From contig MNCI01004872.1 in the NCBI GenBank assembly GCA_015680685.1, forward strand, positions 468,459 to 532,458: 64,000 bases of DNA. Reading direction: 5' to 3'. Position 1 is the stretch's first letter. Every line of letters begins with the position of its first letter. Under the pieces are notes generated by a model, which saw only the letters and a program-made list of their open reading frames with translations, was not told where the DNA came from and ran no database searches. Position numbers and translations under genes: made by a program. Below are positions 47,449 through 56,308 of the stretch, in pieces. The stretch comes from Gnetum montanum (lineage: Eukaryota > Streptophyta > Gnetopsida > Gnetales > Gnetaceae).

Positions 47449-47958
47449 TGTAACATCCCATATCTTATTAAGGGTGGAAACAATTGTAAATAATGTAATT
47501 AACCTTCAAATGAAGGGGCACCTCATTATGAGGAGTTACAATTATTTATGTATCCCTCTAGAAATAGTTTGATCTAGGCCATTTAAGGCTAGGGTTAGAG
47601 GTCGTGCCAAGCATGGAGTTGCGGAGCCAGGGATAGACAAGTAATGGGAGTAAGGTAAAGTAGAACAAGAAGAAAGTGATCACCCCTTTGGCAAGATAGC
47701 CTAACCATGTTGGCAATGCCAGATTACCTATAAGGCTTAAGTGGCATGGGAATATAACCCAGAGGGAGTTATAGTACTCCCTTCTATTAATAAAATTTTT
47801 CTGTTTTCCTCTTTTCATTCTTCAGTACCAATTATTTAATTACTAGTTAATTCATTTATTAAATATTTATAATGTTTCCAATATATTATCTAAGAAAATA
47901 ATGAATGCAATAAATTAAGCAATCATATTTTTATGACATCCAACAATGTGATGTCACA
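47449..47958 (+). repeat. 3' LTR of G1
   Basis: TGTAACATCCCAT to GATGTCACA, 510 bp, partner of 33908-34417. Confidence 0.9.
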
Positions 47959-48308
47959 GATAGGTTACTTGATCTTTAAAGTTTACACTTCACTTCATGC
48001 TTAAGGTTTGAATATCACTTGGAAGGCTTGGATTAGTTCTTAACATATTAAGGGATAGCTCTTCATGGATCCTAGTGCTGAAAAATTTGTACTCATTAAA
48101 TTAATTATCTTACCTCACTATATATCTTTGGAATCATGACATGATGTTTGATTCTGCATATTATTTGAAAATTATTGTTCTCTTCTATATCTTTTTTTAA
48201 ACCATGTTTGGGTACTTTATCCTTTTTTCTTATGTTTAAAATGGGGAATAGTAGTATGGCTATATTGGTATAATCACTAATCCATTTTCTTAAGTTTTGA
48301 ATGTCACC
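47959..48308 (+). other. Internal segment of C1, downstream part
   Basis: Continues the C1 internal region interrupted at 33907, judged by alignment to the C2 internal sequence (minus strand, about 49990-49680). Short coding-like text only. Confidence 0.6.
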
Positions 48309-48323
48309 AAAAGGGGGGGAGAT
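48309..48323 (+). other. Polypurine tract of C1
   Basis: AAAAGGGGGGGAGAT directly before the TGTGGACC start of the 3' LTR. Confidence 0.85.
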
Positions 48324-49560
48324 TGTGGACCTTTTGGTGTATTTTGATATGTCCAAAACATTAAGTAAATGGCATCATAGTTTTTTTTCATAGTTGTGTA
48401 ATTATTATGTTTGTAGGACTATATGCAATGAGCTAAAGAGGACAAGGAATGAAATTTTTAGAGCTCAAAGGAGGAGGTCATACACTTGGTCTTCAAACAA
48501 TCATGTAAGAATTCCAAAGAACATGGACAAGGACTTGATATTGTACAAGCAAATTTAGCATCATTAAAGCATGTAGAAGACCAAGTTTATGAACAAGAAA
48601 CAATGAATTCAAAGGACAAAAAAGATTAAAGAAAGAAATCTTTGAGAAACAGTAGACGTCTTGGCAAAATTAGAGTCAACATAGGCAAAGATGTCTTCAG
48701 GAAATAGCAAACATCTTTCATCAGTAGAGGCATCTTTTACCAAACAAATATGTATTCATAGAATGCAAGCCAAATTTAGAAATATGTCTTCCATCAGACA
48801 AAGATGTCTCTCATCAAACAAAGATGTCTTCCCAGAATGGAGATTTCAAAAATACATCTTTCCCAAACAAAGACATCTTCCTAGAATAGAAGGAAAATTC
48901 AAAAAGACATCTCAAGCATGAAGTAGATTTCTTCCATAACTATTAGTAACTATTTCCTAGCCATTACACAAGTTCTAAGAGGATTTAGAAACATGGAAAC
49001 TATAAGAAGACATCATATGCATTGGAAAATGAACAACCTTATTTGTAATCATTGTATAATTATTTTGTAATCATTTGTATTCTCTATTGCTCCTCATTGG
49101 ATTATAATTTTTGCATTGTAAAGTGTGTTATACTTAAACATACAAATATCAACAAACTAAGTTGCATTTATCCATTATAATTATTCTTCCTTGTTGCCCT
49201 GCAACGTTGATGTGCTTCTTATGGGAAGACATCTTGCTTGATCTTGTCAAGATCTTGAAAGATGGAGTTGTTGGTGATGCAGTATTACACTCTAGTGAAA
49301 AGCTTAATATTGTAAAGATTTTGAAAGCCTAGAAATCATAGTTTCAAGCTTGATGAGACCTTGCAAGGTTGAGTGATTGGTGCTACAGTTCAACACTTCG
49401 GAGTAGGGCTTGAAGACTATACAAGATGTGGACCCTTCAACCACATTTGAGAGCAACAAAGCCTAAAGGTGTGCTTGCAATCTACACTCTAAGTGTGGAC
49501 TACCCAAGTTGGGGGGACCATGTTAAATTTGGTATGTATGCTTTTTTTTTAAGTTTTAAT
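48324..49560 (+). repeat. 3' LTR of C1 (end truncated)
   Basis: Starts TGTGGACCTTTTGGTG. Aligns to 30685-31856 and, inverted, to both C2 LTRs. Contains AGATGTCTT-type repeats at 48690-48915 (a 76-codon plus-strand open frame here is only this repeat). The last about 40 bp expected from the C2 LTR are missing. Confidence 0.75.
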
Positions 49561-49665
49561 TTGAACCCATTTTCTTAAGTTTTGAACATCACCAAAGATG
49601 GGCTAAAGCCTACATAGAGGACAAGGAACAAATTGTTTAGAACTTTGGATCAGCCCTTGAAGACT
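49561..49665. other. Scrambled junction between C1 and C2
   Basis: About 100 bp made of short pieces: an end-of-internal block (CCCATTTTCTTAAGTTTTG), an LTR block (GCTAAAGCCTACATAGAGG), another LTR block (CCTTGAAGACTATACA), then C2 internal sequence. The pieces are in an order found in neither element. Confidence 0.6.
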
Positions 49666-51690
49666 ATACATGGTGATGTTCAAAACTTAAGAAAATGGGT
49701 TAGTGATCATACAAATATAGCCATACTACTCTTCCCTTTTTTGAATAACAACAAAAAGGAGAAAGTGCCCAAACTTGGTTAAATAAGATATAAAAGAAGA
49801 ATAACTTTTAAAAAATATACAAAACCAAGCATCATGACATAATCACAAAAAATATAGGAAATCAAGACAATCAATTCATGAGCACAAATTTAGTAGCACT
49901 AAGGTTCATGAAGAGCTGATCTAAGCCTCTCAAGTGATATTCATATGTTAAGCTAGAAGTGTAAGCCATGCCAATTAAGTATTCTATTTCTAAACCAATA
50001 AGTAGTGTGCATTTCATTGGGAAATCTATTTTTGATAACAAAAAGTTATTAGTAAGTTGCATTGCACCATTCTTTCATTTTCCAATTGTCTCTATCCTTT
50101 GAAAACATTAGAAAAATTTTAGAAAAATCTTATATCATAACGATAATATACAACTTTTGAAATTGAAATTAACAATGCCAAACTTTTCAAACTATTCATA
50201 GGATAGTTTAATCAAAACCATGGAAACAAGATGATCATGGACTTGCTCAAAACATCAATTATTTTCTTTAGGATATAGATACTGCTTGTTCCAACTTAGG
50301 CTTGAATATCAAAATTGAGAACTACTCATTTCAATTTAAAAACAAAGGAGCTACAACTAATCCAAAAAGGACCATCAACATCCAACTTTAAGGTTAAATG
50401 TAGATCAAGTAGGACCAAACACCCTATCTAATTATATCATTAAAACTTACATTGCTATACTTAACTAGAAATTTAGAAGCTATGGGAGAAACATGCACAT
50501 TTTGTTGTTTGTTCAAGGCAATGCAACTACCACAATCATGAATCATGATGATAAGTGTACATTCATATACCTTAAGAGATACAAGATGTTGCAATTTTCA
50601 AATGGTACTTCTTGAAGTTCTTAACTAATATGATCAAGTAAAAATGTTTAGTTAATAGACTTAAAAACAAAATACCAAAGATAAAGCATGTAAAAGTAGG
50701 TGGTCCATCAAGTATCTCAAAAAATTCTCTTATTATTACTTTCAAAGGGCTAAAAAGCAAAATAGAAGTTGCCTTATGTTAGAGTCAATTTTTGAGGACT
50801 CAATAAACTATCATTTGAACCAATAAACCCATAAGAGAAACCAATGTGTCATGACTCCACCTAAACTCAACTCTTAGGAAATATCATGAGGGAAAGTAAA
50901 TAAGAAGAAGGAAATTAAGAGGAGCAAGTACCAAAAATACAAATCAATGTCCACGAATAACTAAGTAGATTTTAGCAAGATTTTAGATAGTGATCAAGTA
51001 AAATACTTGCAAGACATCTTAATTAAGAGTTAGGTCTACTTTTACCCTGAATATTTTACATGTCATGAATCTTTGCTCATTTAGCAATAACTTGTTGTTT
51101 CAGTGTTTGAGGTCTCTAAAGACTCCCCCTATATTGGTGATCTCCAAGATGATGATGGAAAATGAGAAATAGGCTCCCCCTACACACATGCAGTTTTTCT
51201 TGGGCCTTAAGACCAAAATGCAAGTCACAAAAAAGCACTATAACTATAGGTCAACTTTAAGCCCAATTCTGAAGATCAAGGTGTTCAATCAATATTGATA
51301 GAAATTTCAGAGGATTTTCCTATCTCATAATTAAAAAAATTTCTCAAAGGACATGAGCATAGAAACAGATCATCACAAGAAATTCATATTAGTGAATGCA
51401 AGAGAATAATTCAAACAAGAGTAAATCTTTATAGAATCACTTGTATCACATCCAAGGATAAATGTATGAGATGCTCTAATCAATTATTTTAATTTTTTTT
51501 AATCTAGACAAAAACAACCAATTTTGGACTTCCAAATCATGTTTTGATTACCTAGTAACCAAAGAGATGAAAGCTTACCTTGACTTACCTTGCCTGCTAG
51601 TGAGGAGAGGACTAATGGAGTTTGAGATAAGGTCTCCTATCATGAAGCACCTCCTCATCATAGGTTCTCTTTCATTAGATTATGTATGTG
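49666..51690 (-). other. C2 internal region downstream of gag, no pol recognised
   Basis: About 2 kb on the minus strand without integrase, RT or RNase H motifs. Short frames (for example 50062-49871 and 50760-50572) are not recognised. Several GGGGGAG tracts occur (51190-51120). C2 therefore seems to lack pol. Confidence 0.5.
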
Positions 51691-53300
51691 ATGTCTCTAT
51701 TTTGTATGTCCTTTATGATAGAACCCTTGAGCACTTCTTGCATTAATTTTAGTAATCCACTTTTCTTCATTCTCTCTTATTAGTACCTTCTCAATTTTCT
51801 TACCAAAGCTTTTTTGACAAGACCAAGCATTAATCCTATTATGATCATCATAGTTAAGAGTTTCCCTACAACCACAATTTTTACATATAAATTCAATATC
51901 ATCATCATGATCAAAAATTATCAAACCTTACTATGCTTGATTATGAGCTTGAAATTTCAAGTGTTGATTCCTCTAAATTCTTTGGTTGATTTTTAGGAGT
52001 CTCCTATTCCTAAATCTTGCTACAATCCTTGTTATAAGAGGTTAGTTGTTGAATCTTAACTTTTATGTCTAAGATTTCTTCTTTCACTTCAGCATCAATA
52101 ACATCTAGCTTAGAAAGTACTAATTTCTTTGCCTTCCTAATCAAATGATGCAAATGAAAAAAAATTTCTCTAAATTCACTATACCTCTTATAACACTTAC
52201 CATTTTTTTAGCCATATGTGAGGAAGGTTCATCTGTAAACACCATGCAAAGGATATGTGAATCTTTGGAAGAATTGCACACTTCTTGTTCACTTTGTTCA
52301 CCATCATCCCAACTTGTATAGAAGTTGGTCTTTTTCAGTTCCTCATCATTGGATCTATTCTTTGGCTAAACGTTGTTGTCATTTGGATCACTAGGACATT
52401 CAAAGTCCATATGGCCTCTTTCTCCACAAATCTAACATTCGATAAAAGAAAAGTGTAAGTTAGAAGAATTTAACAATTTTCTACCTGTCTCTCTTCCTTT
52501 CAAGAAATTAGGTCTTTGTTGTTTCTGAGATGCTTCTTTGTTTCTTCTTGTAAGTAATCATTTTAGTTTCCTTGGGAAAAGAGCAATCTCATCTTCATTG
52601 CCCTCATCATGCTCATTAACCTCTTTTTCCTTTGAGGCAATCTTCAAGGAAATGGGTATTTCTTGAGTAGCTCCTTGTCTTATGAGATTCATTTCGTAGG
52701 CAATGAGAGAACTTTGAAGTTCCTCAAATTTCAAAGCTGAGAAATCTCTAATTTCCTCCATGGCTATGACCTTTGGTCTAAACTCTGATTGTAGAGTTCT
52801 AATCATTTTGATAATTACATCAATTTTGGGTAGATCCTTTCTTATTCATCTAATTGCTACAATAGGATCGTTACCTCTATAAAAATAATCTTTGATTTTC
52901 TCACCTTCTCTCATTTTGAGGTTATCATATTCACTTTGTAAAATTAAAAATTTTAATTGCTTAAAATAGAGGTTCCTTCATAAGTAGCATCTAAGTTTTG
53001 CCACATTTCTTTGGCCACTTTACATCCTACTACCCTATTAAATTCAAATTTATTCAAAGCATAATATAAACACTTTTTTCCTTTTGAATCAAACATGAAC
53101 TTATCCTTTTCTTCTTGAGACCATTTATTTCAACACTTGATGATGTTGATGGTTCTATCAACATGTGGAGCATAGCCTCCCGAAATTGACTCCCATACTT
53201 CAAACTCCATAGATTCAAGGAAACCTTGCATCCTAGCTTTCCATAAGGTGAAGTCAAATCCATCCAACATGGATGGCTTTGTGTATGATGTCCCCTCCAT
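51691..53300 (-). pseudogene. Copia-type gag of C2
   Basis: Starts at the ATG ending at 53300, 41 bp after the PBS. Pieces: FDFTLWKARMQGFLESMEFE, GGYAPHVDRT, NKWSQEEKDKF, ALNKFEFNRVV, AKEMWQNLDATYEGTS, MIRTLQSEFRPKVIAMEEIR, LKFEELQSSLIAYEM, then a zinc knuckle ICGERGHMDFECPSDPND (52440-52380; the first Cys codon is followed by a stop) and TSWDDGEQSEQEVCNSSKDS. This is the DUF4219/UBN2 type of Ty1/copia gag. A second cysteine cluster (CKNCGC...C) at 51890-51830 follows. Several stops and shifts. Gag would form the particle for C1/C2-type RNA. Confidence 0.8.
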
Positions 53301-53341
53301 TGTTCACTCTAGAAGTTGATGATGACAAAAAAGAGTACCAA

Positions 53342-53353
53342 GCTCTAATACCA
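53342..53353 (-). other. tRNA-Met primer-binding site of C2
   Basis: Minus strand TGGTATTAGAGC, one transition from the canonical TGGTATCAGAGC, two bases after the LTR end. Confidence 0.85.
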
Positions 53354-53355
53354 CT

Positions 53356-54621
53356 TATGGATCATTGAACTTAGGAGGGGGATAGATAAGTTTACCAAAT
53401 TAAAACTTAAACAAACAAATCACATACACCAAATTTAATGTGGTTCCCCAACTTCAGTAGTTTACACTTAGAGGGTAGATCGTAATCACACCTCTAGACT
53501 TTGTTCCTCTCAAAATGTGGTTGAAGGATCCACGCCTTGTAAAGTCTTCATGAACCACTCTAGAGCGTTGACCACAACATTAATCACTCAACCCTACAAG
53601 GTCCCATCAGGGTTGGAAATGTGATTTCCATGCTTCCATGACTTTTACAATCTTGAGCTCTGCACCAAAGTGTTGTACCGCAAAACCAACAACTCAATCC
53701 CAACAAGCTCAAGTAAGAAGTCTTTCAACAAGAAGCACATCAACCTCATAGGGAAACAAGGAAGAATAATTACAAGGGATAAATGCAACTTAGTTCGCTA
53801 ATCCTTGTACATTTAGGTATATCACACTTTACAATGCCAAAATGATAATACAATGAGGATCAATAGAGAATACAAATGATTAAAAAATGATTGTACAATG
53901 ATTACAAATAAGCTTTCACATTTCCCAATGCATATCAAGTCTTCTTATAGCTACCGTGTTTCTAAATCCATCTTGGAACTTATGTAACAACTAGCCAACA
54001 ATCATTAATGATCATGTAAGACATCTTCTTCATGCCTAAGACATCTCTCTGAATTGGCCTTCAATTCTGGGAAGATGTCTTTGTCTAGTGAAAGACATCT
54101 TTCTAAAATCTCCATTCTTGGAAGAAATCTTTGTCTAATGGAAGACATCTTTCTAAACTTTTTCTTCATTATGTAAAGACTTCTTTCTATGATAAAGATG
54201 TATTTGCCTAAAGAAAGACATTTTTTATTTCTCAAAGATCTCTTTTCTTGTGAAGCCTTCAATTCTACCAAGTTATCTTCTATTTCTTGAAGATGTCTTT
54301 ATTTACTTTCTTCATCCTTTGAATTCATTGTTCCTTGTCCACAACCTTGATCTTCCACATGCTTTAATTATGATAACTTTGCTTGTACAATATCTAGTCC
54401 TTGTTCACATTCTTTGGATGTTCGTTTAAAGACCATGTGGATGGGCTTCTCCTTTGAGTTCTAAATAGTTTGTTCCTTGTCCTCTATGTAGGCTTTAGCT
54501 CCTCTTGGTTACCCATGTACATAGTCCTACAAACACAATAACCATACAACCATGCAAACAACCTTGTACTCCATTTTACTTAATGTTTTGACACATACCA
54601 AAACACACTAAAAGGTCCACA
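53356..54621 (-). repeat. 5' LTR of C2
   Basis: Minus orientation: TGTGGACC at 54621 to GATCCATA at 53356. TSD TTTTA at 54622-54626. Hairpin-forming AAGATGTCTTT/AAAGACATCTT units at 54010-54300. Confidence 0.8.
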
Positions 54622-54626
54622 TTTTA

Positions 54627-55111
54627 TCATTATAGTACTATACTAAATATCCAATCTATGCTAGTACCTTAGGGTTGATGGTTTTATTATTATCCTTTTT
54701 GATGCTGGGGAGGAATGTGATTACCCATTTCAAGGAGTTTGAGGGTTGCTTATTAATAAGATAGTGGATGAAAGAAAAACTCTATGTTTTGTTCCCATAT
54801 GATCTCATTTTAAAAATGAAAAAGGAAATGTATTTCATCTATTGGTCATGTTGCCAACACTTCAAGCTATATTTAATTACTTAATCAATTGCCTCATGCC
54901 TTATATTTATTGATTCACTACCTCAAGAAATTTTGGTTTCATATGTTAAATCATGGCTATGAACAATCAACTTGATCCTACCATGAGGGCATTAGCAATT
55001 TATATTTGCTCTACTTTTTGAAAAAGCTCACATACATGGGTTATCTTTCTCAATATTATTCTTTCTAAGGCTTGACTATTTAAAAAAAACTAGCAATGAC
55101 AACTTGGATAT
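54627..55111. other. No recognisable gene; right flank of the nest
   Basis: AT-rich sequence between C2 and the E2/E1 pair. Continuation of pre-insertion flank expected at 28741-29325. Confidence 0.5.
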
Positions 55112-55125
55112 TAATGAGTGGTGAG
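55112..55125 (-). repeat. End of the E2 LTR, separated by insertion of E1
   Basis: TAATGAGTGGTGAG, which joined directly to 62488 (GTACCCC) reproduces the LTR end seen intact at 6907. The last five bases GTGAG are the target duplicated by E1. Confidence 0.85.
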
Positions 55126-55130
55126 TGATG

Positions 55131-55225
55131 GGACGCGATATCGCGTCCAATGCGATATCGCATCCCCTACGACATTGTGTACGTGATATCACGTCTTCCC
55201 CTGTGATATTGTGTACATGATATCG
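55131..55225 (+). promoter_or_regulatory. U3 array of GATATC-centred palindromes
   Basis: Six GATATC-like cores centred near 55139, 55156, 55173, 55187, 55207 and 55221. Perfect palindromes include GGACGCGATATCGCGTCC (55131-55148), ATGCGATATCGCAT (55150-55163) and ACGTGATATCACGT (55181-55194). Period is about 17 bp. The array ends about 18 bp before the TATA box, where promoter-binding sites would lie. Confidence 0.8.
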
Positions 55226-55242
55226 TGGTCCGCCGCCATATC

Positions 55243-55250
55243 TATAAATA
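55243..55250 (+). promoter_or_regulatory. TATA box of the E1 5' LTR
   Basis: TATAAATA in the context ATATCTATAAATAAGAGG; conserved at 61559 in the 3' LTR. Confidence 0.75.
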
Positions 55251-56167
55251 AGAGGCGGCACTCCCATGTTTTCCCATCCTGGCTAGAAGTAGAAAAACTC
55301 TGGCAGTTTCATCACTCCAGAGATAGAATATTTTTCCATGTGCCTGCAGTAGGAGTCCCAAAGTGAATGGATCTTTATTCAAGCAACATTGTACCTAAAC
55401 ACAAGTTGTGTACGGAAATAAAGATAAGCTTTTCAGATAAACCTTGCAGTGCATGGAATAGGATTTTATTTAATGTTATTTATTATTTTCCTAGTAACAT
55501 GGTATGAGTACAACTTGATTATGAGCATCTAAGGATGTGTACAGTTAGTCAAGGAATCGGCTACTCATCGCGACGTGGTATGAGTACAACTTGATTACGA
55601 GCATCTAGTGTGACTACTTCGTAACCCAGTGGCGTATCCAGGATCTACACTTGGTAATCCCAGTGGTAGTCATGCACCAAGATGTGTACGGTTAGTTAAG
55701 GAATCGGCTGCTCATCGCACTTAGGCTAGATTAGCTTCCTCAACCCTTTCCTCCTAGTTAAGTGCCTCAGTACGACCACTTTGAGCACATGCGTTACACA
55801 TGGTGATCCCAATGACGATTAGCGTTTGGTAGCCATGGTTGCATCAATTCAGGGGGTGTACGGTAAGTGGGAATGGATGCTAACGCTAGGTAGTTTAGAC
55901 TTAGTTAATTAGTTAGAGTTAGTTAGTTTCTCAACCCTTCACCTCAATAGCATAGGAGCAAAACATAAAAGTCTATAAAAATCATATACCTCGGACTTGC
56001 TTAACCATACACCATGACAACTACAAGCAAGTCTGGGAAGATAATGAATAACTAACCCTAAGTGTTCCATGGGCCGTGTAGGCATTTAGTCTACGAAGCT
56101 CGACCGGATCGTGCGTGCTACGCTCGTTTCATATGGTTGAGTGTAGGGGTATCTCACCACTCATCAT

Positions 56168-56185
56168 TGGCGTCGTTGCCAGGGA
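56168..56185 (+). other. tRNA-Asp primer-binding site of E1
   Basis: TGGCGTCGTTGCCAGGGA, two transitions from the recalled tRNA-Asp-complementary consensus TGGCGCCGTTGCCGGGGA; one base after the LTR. Confidence 0.8.
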
Positions 56186-56308
56186 CTAAGTGTTTGTGCA
56201 TCAAATAGAACATAAAGGATATGACTCACATTGTTGGAAGCCTAAATGAACCTTCCTATTAATTAATTAACAAGAATTATATAACGGTGAAATAGCACAC
56301 CGATAAAA

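Larger units (their letters stand above)
33908..47958 (+). mobile_element. Ty3/gypsy chromovirus G1 with pararetrovirus inside
   Basis: Two plus-oriented LTRs of equal length (510 bp) bound the element. A tRNA-Met PBS follows the 5' LTR and a polypurine tract (AAGGGGGGTAGAT, 47436-47448) precedes the 3' LTR. Only about 45 bp after the PBS and the region from the end of RT through RNase H, integrase and chromodomain (45400-47265) remain; gag, protease and most RT are gone, replaced by EPRV-A. Flanking pentamers GAAAA (33903) and GATAG (47959) do not match well, so the target duplication has decayed or is absent. Confidence 0.8.
30685..49560 (+). mobile_element. Copia-type element C1 (plus strand), nested in C2
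   Basis: Same family as C2 but opposite strand. 5' LTR from 30685, 3' LTR from 48324 after a clear polypurine tract. The internal region is split: 32651-33907 and 47959-48308 align to consecutive parts of the C2 internal region (minus strand 51345 to about 49700), and chromovirus G1 sits exactly between them. The part that should hold the 5' LTR end, PBS and gag is replaced by a pararetrovirus fragment (31857-32650). The 3' LTR end is truncated at a scrambled junction. Confidence 0.7.
29331..54621 (-). mobile_element. Outer copia-type element C2, carrying all nested insertions
   Basis: LTRs in minus orientation at 53356-54621 and 29331-30610 start TGTGGACC-like and end GATCCACA-like, and the flanks carry the same five bases TTTTA at 29326-29330 and 54622-54626. 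A tRNA-Met PBS (TGGTATTAGAGC, 53342-53353) and a copia-type gag follow the upper LTR; a purine-rich AAAAGAGGGAGAT tract precedes the lower LTR. The 25-kb span is explained by the plus-strand C1 element inserted near the 3' end of its internal region. The TSD is short and AT-rich, so chance is possible, but it agrees with LTR ends, PBS and PPT. Confidence 0.75.
55126..56166 (+). repeat. 5' LTR of E1 (1041 bp)
   Basis: From the TATA box to the end it is 924 bp, exactly as in the 3' LTR. The U3 before it is 117 bp against 100 bp. Confidence 0.92.

Noticed and set aside
54010-54300. CRISPR-like array
   Set aside because: Short inverted units with variable spacing inside a plant LTR; no uniform direct repeats or unique spacers.
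55131-55225. GATATC palindromes as transposon ends or restriction-site artefact
   Set aside because: They recur at regular spacing before the TATA box in several LTRs of different copies, which fits a promoter array better.
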